This document shows, in pieces, positions 63,981 to 64,000 of a stretch of DNA of 64,000 bases. The notes under the pieces were generated by a model, which was not told the DNA's origin, did no database searches, and was given only the letters and a program-made list of their open reading frames with translations. How positions within the stretch are numbered: position 1 is the stretch's first letter; each line of letters opens with the position of its first letter. The DNA lies in NCBI RefSeq assembly GCF_025717045.1, contig NZ_JAOVZN010000001.1, positions 124,001 to 188,000 of the forward strand, given 5' to 3'. The stretch comes from Flavobacterium sp. SH_e. GTDB taxonomy: Bacteria; Bacteroidota; Bacteroidia; Flavobacteriales; Flavobacteriaceae. A program made the translations under genes and the position numbers.

Positions 63981-64000
63981 AAAACTAAACATTTATCCTT

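Overview
The window is about one third GC. It has SusC/SusD pairs, lipoproteins with S-C lipoboxes, TAnnTTTG-type promoters, few Shine-Dalgarno sequences and many short palindromic intergenic repeats. This is typical of Bacteroidota, and the protein set (Rho with an Asn/Gln-rich insert, DUF4293, DUF3667, Lrp next to ornithine aminotransferase) fits Flavobacterium or a close relative. No rRNA, tRNA, CRISPR array, phage or intact insertion sequence was seen. | Layout. (1) 0-2.8 kb, minus strand: moeA, a TauE/SafE sulfite-type exporter and mobA. (2) 3.2-17.5 kb, plus strand: a sulfate-ester scavenging cluster with SusC/SusD, three sulfatases, an untracked 39-residue membrane peptide, a sterol-desaturase-family enzyme, a rhodanese-thioredoxin fusion that lacks its rhodanese cysteine, and a YeiH-type transporter. 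(3) 17.6-21.8 kb, plus strand: serine acetyltransferase (epsC), a Family 2A encapsulin shell protein and a cysteine desulfurase with a roughly 245-residue cargo extension. This is the recognised sulfur-storing encapsulin operon. (4) 21.9-36.8 kb, housekeeping: rocD, lrp, dienelactone hydrolase, M28 peptidase, rho, a NarL-type two-component system, an SPFH protein, truA and an ABC exporter. (5) 36.8-46.6 kb: a LytS-like kinase and a LytTR regulator flanking a metzincin protease and a second SusC/SusD pair. (6) 46.8-64 kb: lpdA, then many small single genes (DUF1801, SRPBCC, GNAT, VOC, serine hydrolase, MBL, lactonase). | The most interesting signal is that blocks 2 and 3 start with the same leader. 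Both have a Bacteroidota promoter with exact 19-bp spacing (TTTG-N19-TAACTTTG), a shared partly palindromic element over the expected transcription start, and a homologous 28-codon peptide that starts with GTG or TTG and ends in a cysteine cluster (C-x-C-F-C-C). Neither peptide is likely to be annotated by standard tools. In the SusC leader a second mini-ORF (MKTMQTCCCK) follows; its three Cys codons can form a 9-bp helix with a segment that otherwise belongs to a perfect 10-bp hairpin. I infer cysteine-responsive leader-peptide control that joins sulfate-ester uptake and hydrolysis to storage of cysteine-derived sulfur in an encapsulin, as one sulfur-starvation regulon. The encapsulin and sulfatase assignments rest on family resemblance. 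The attenuation model is inference from sequence geometry.
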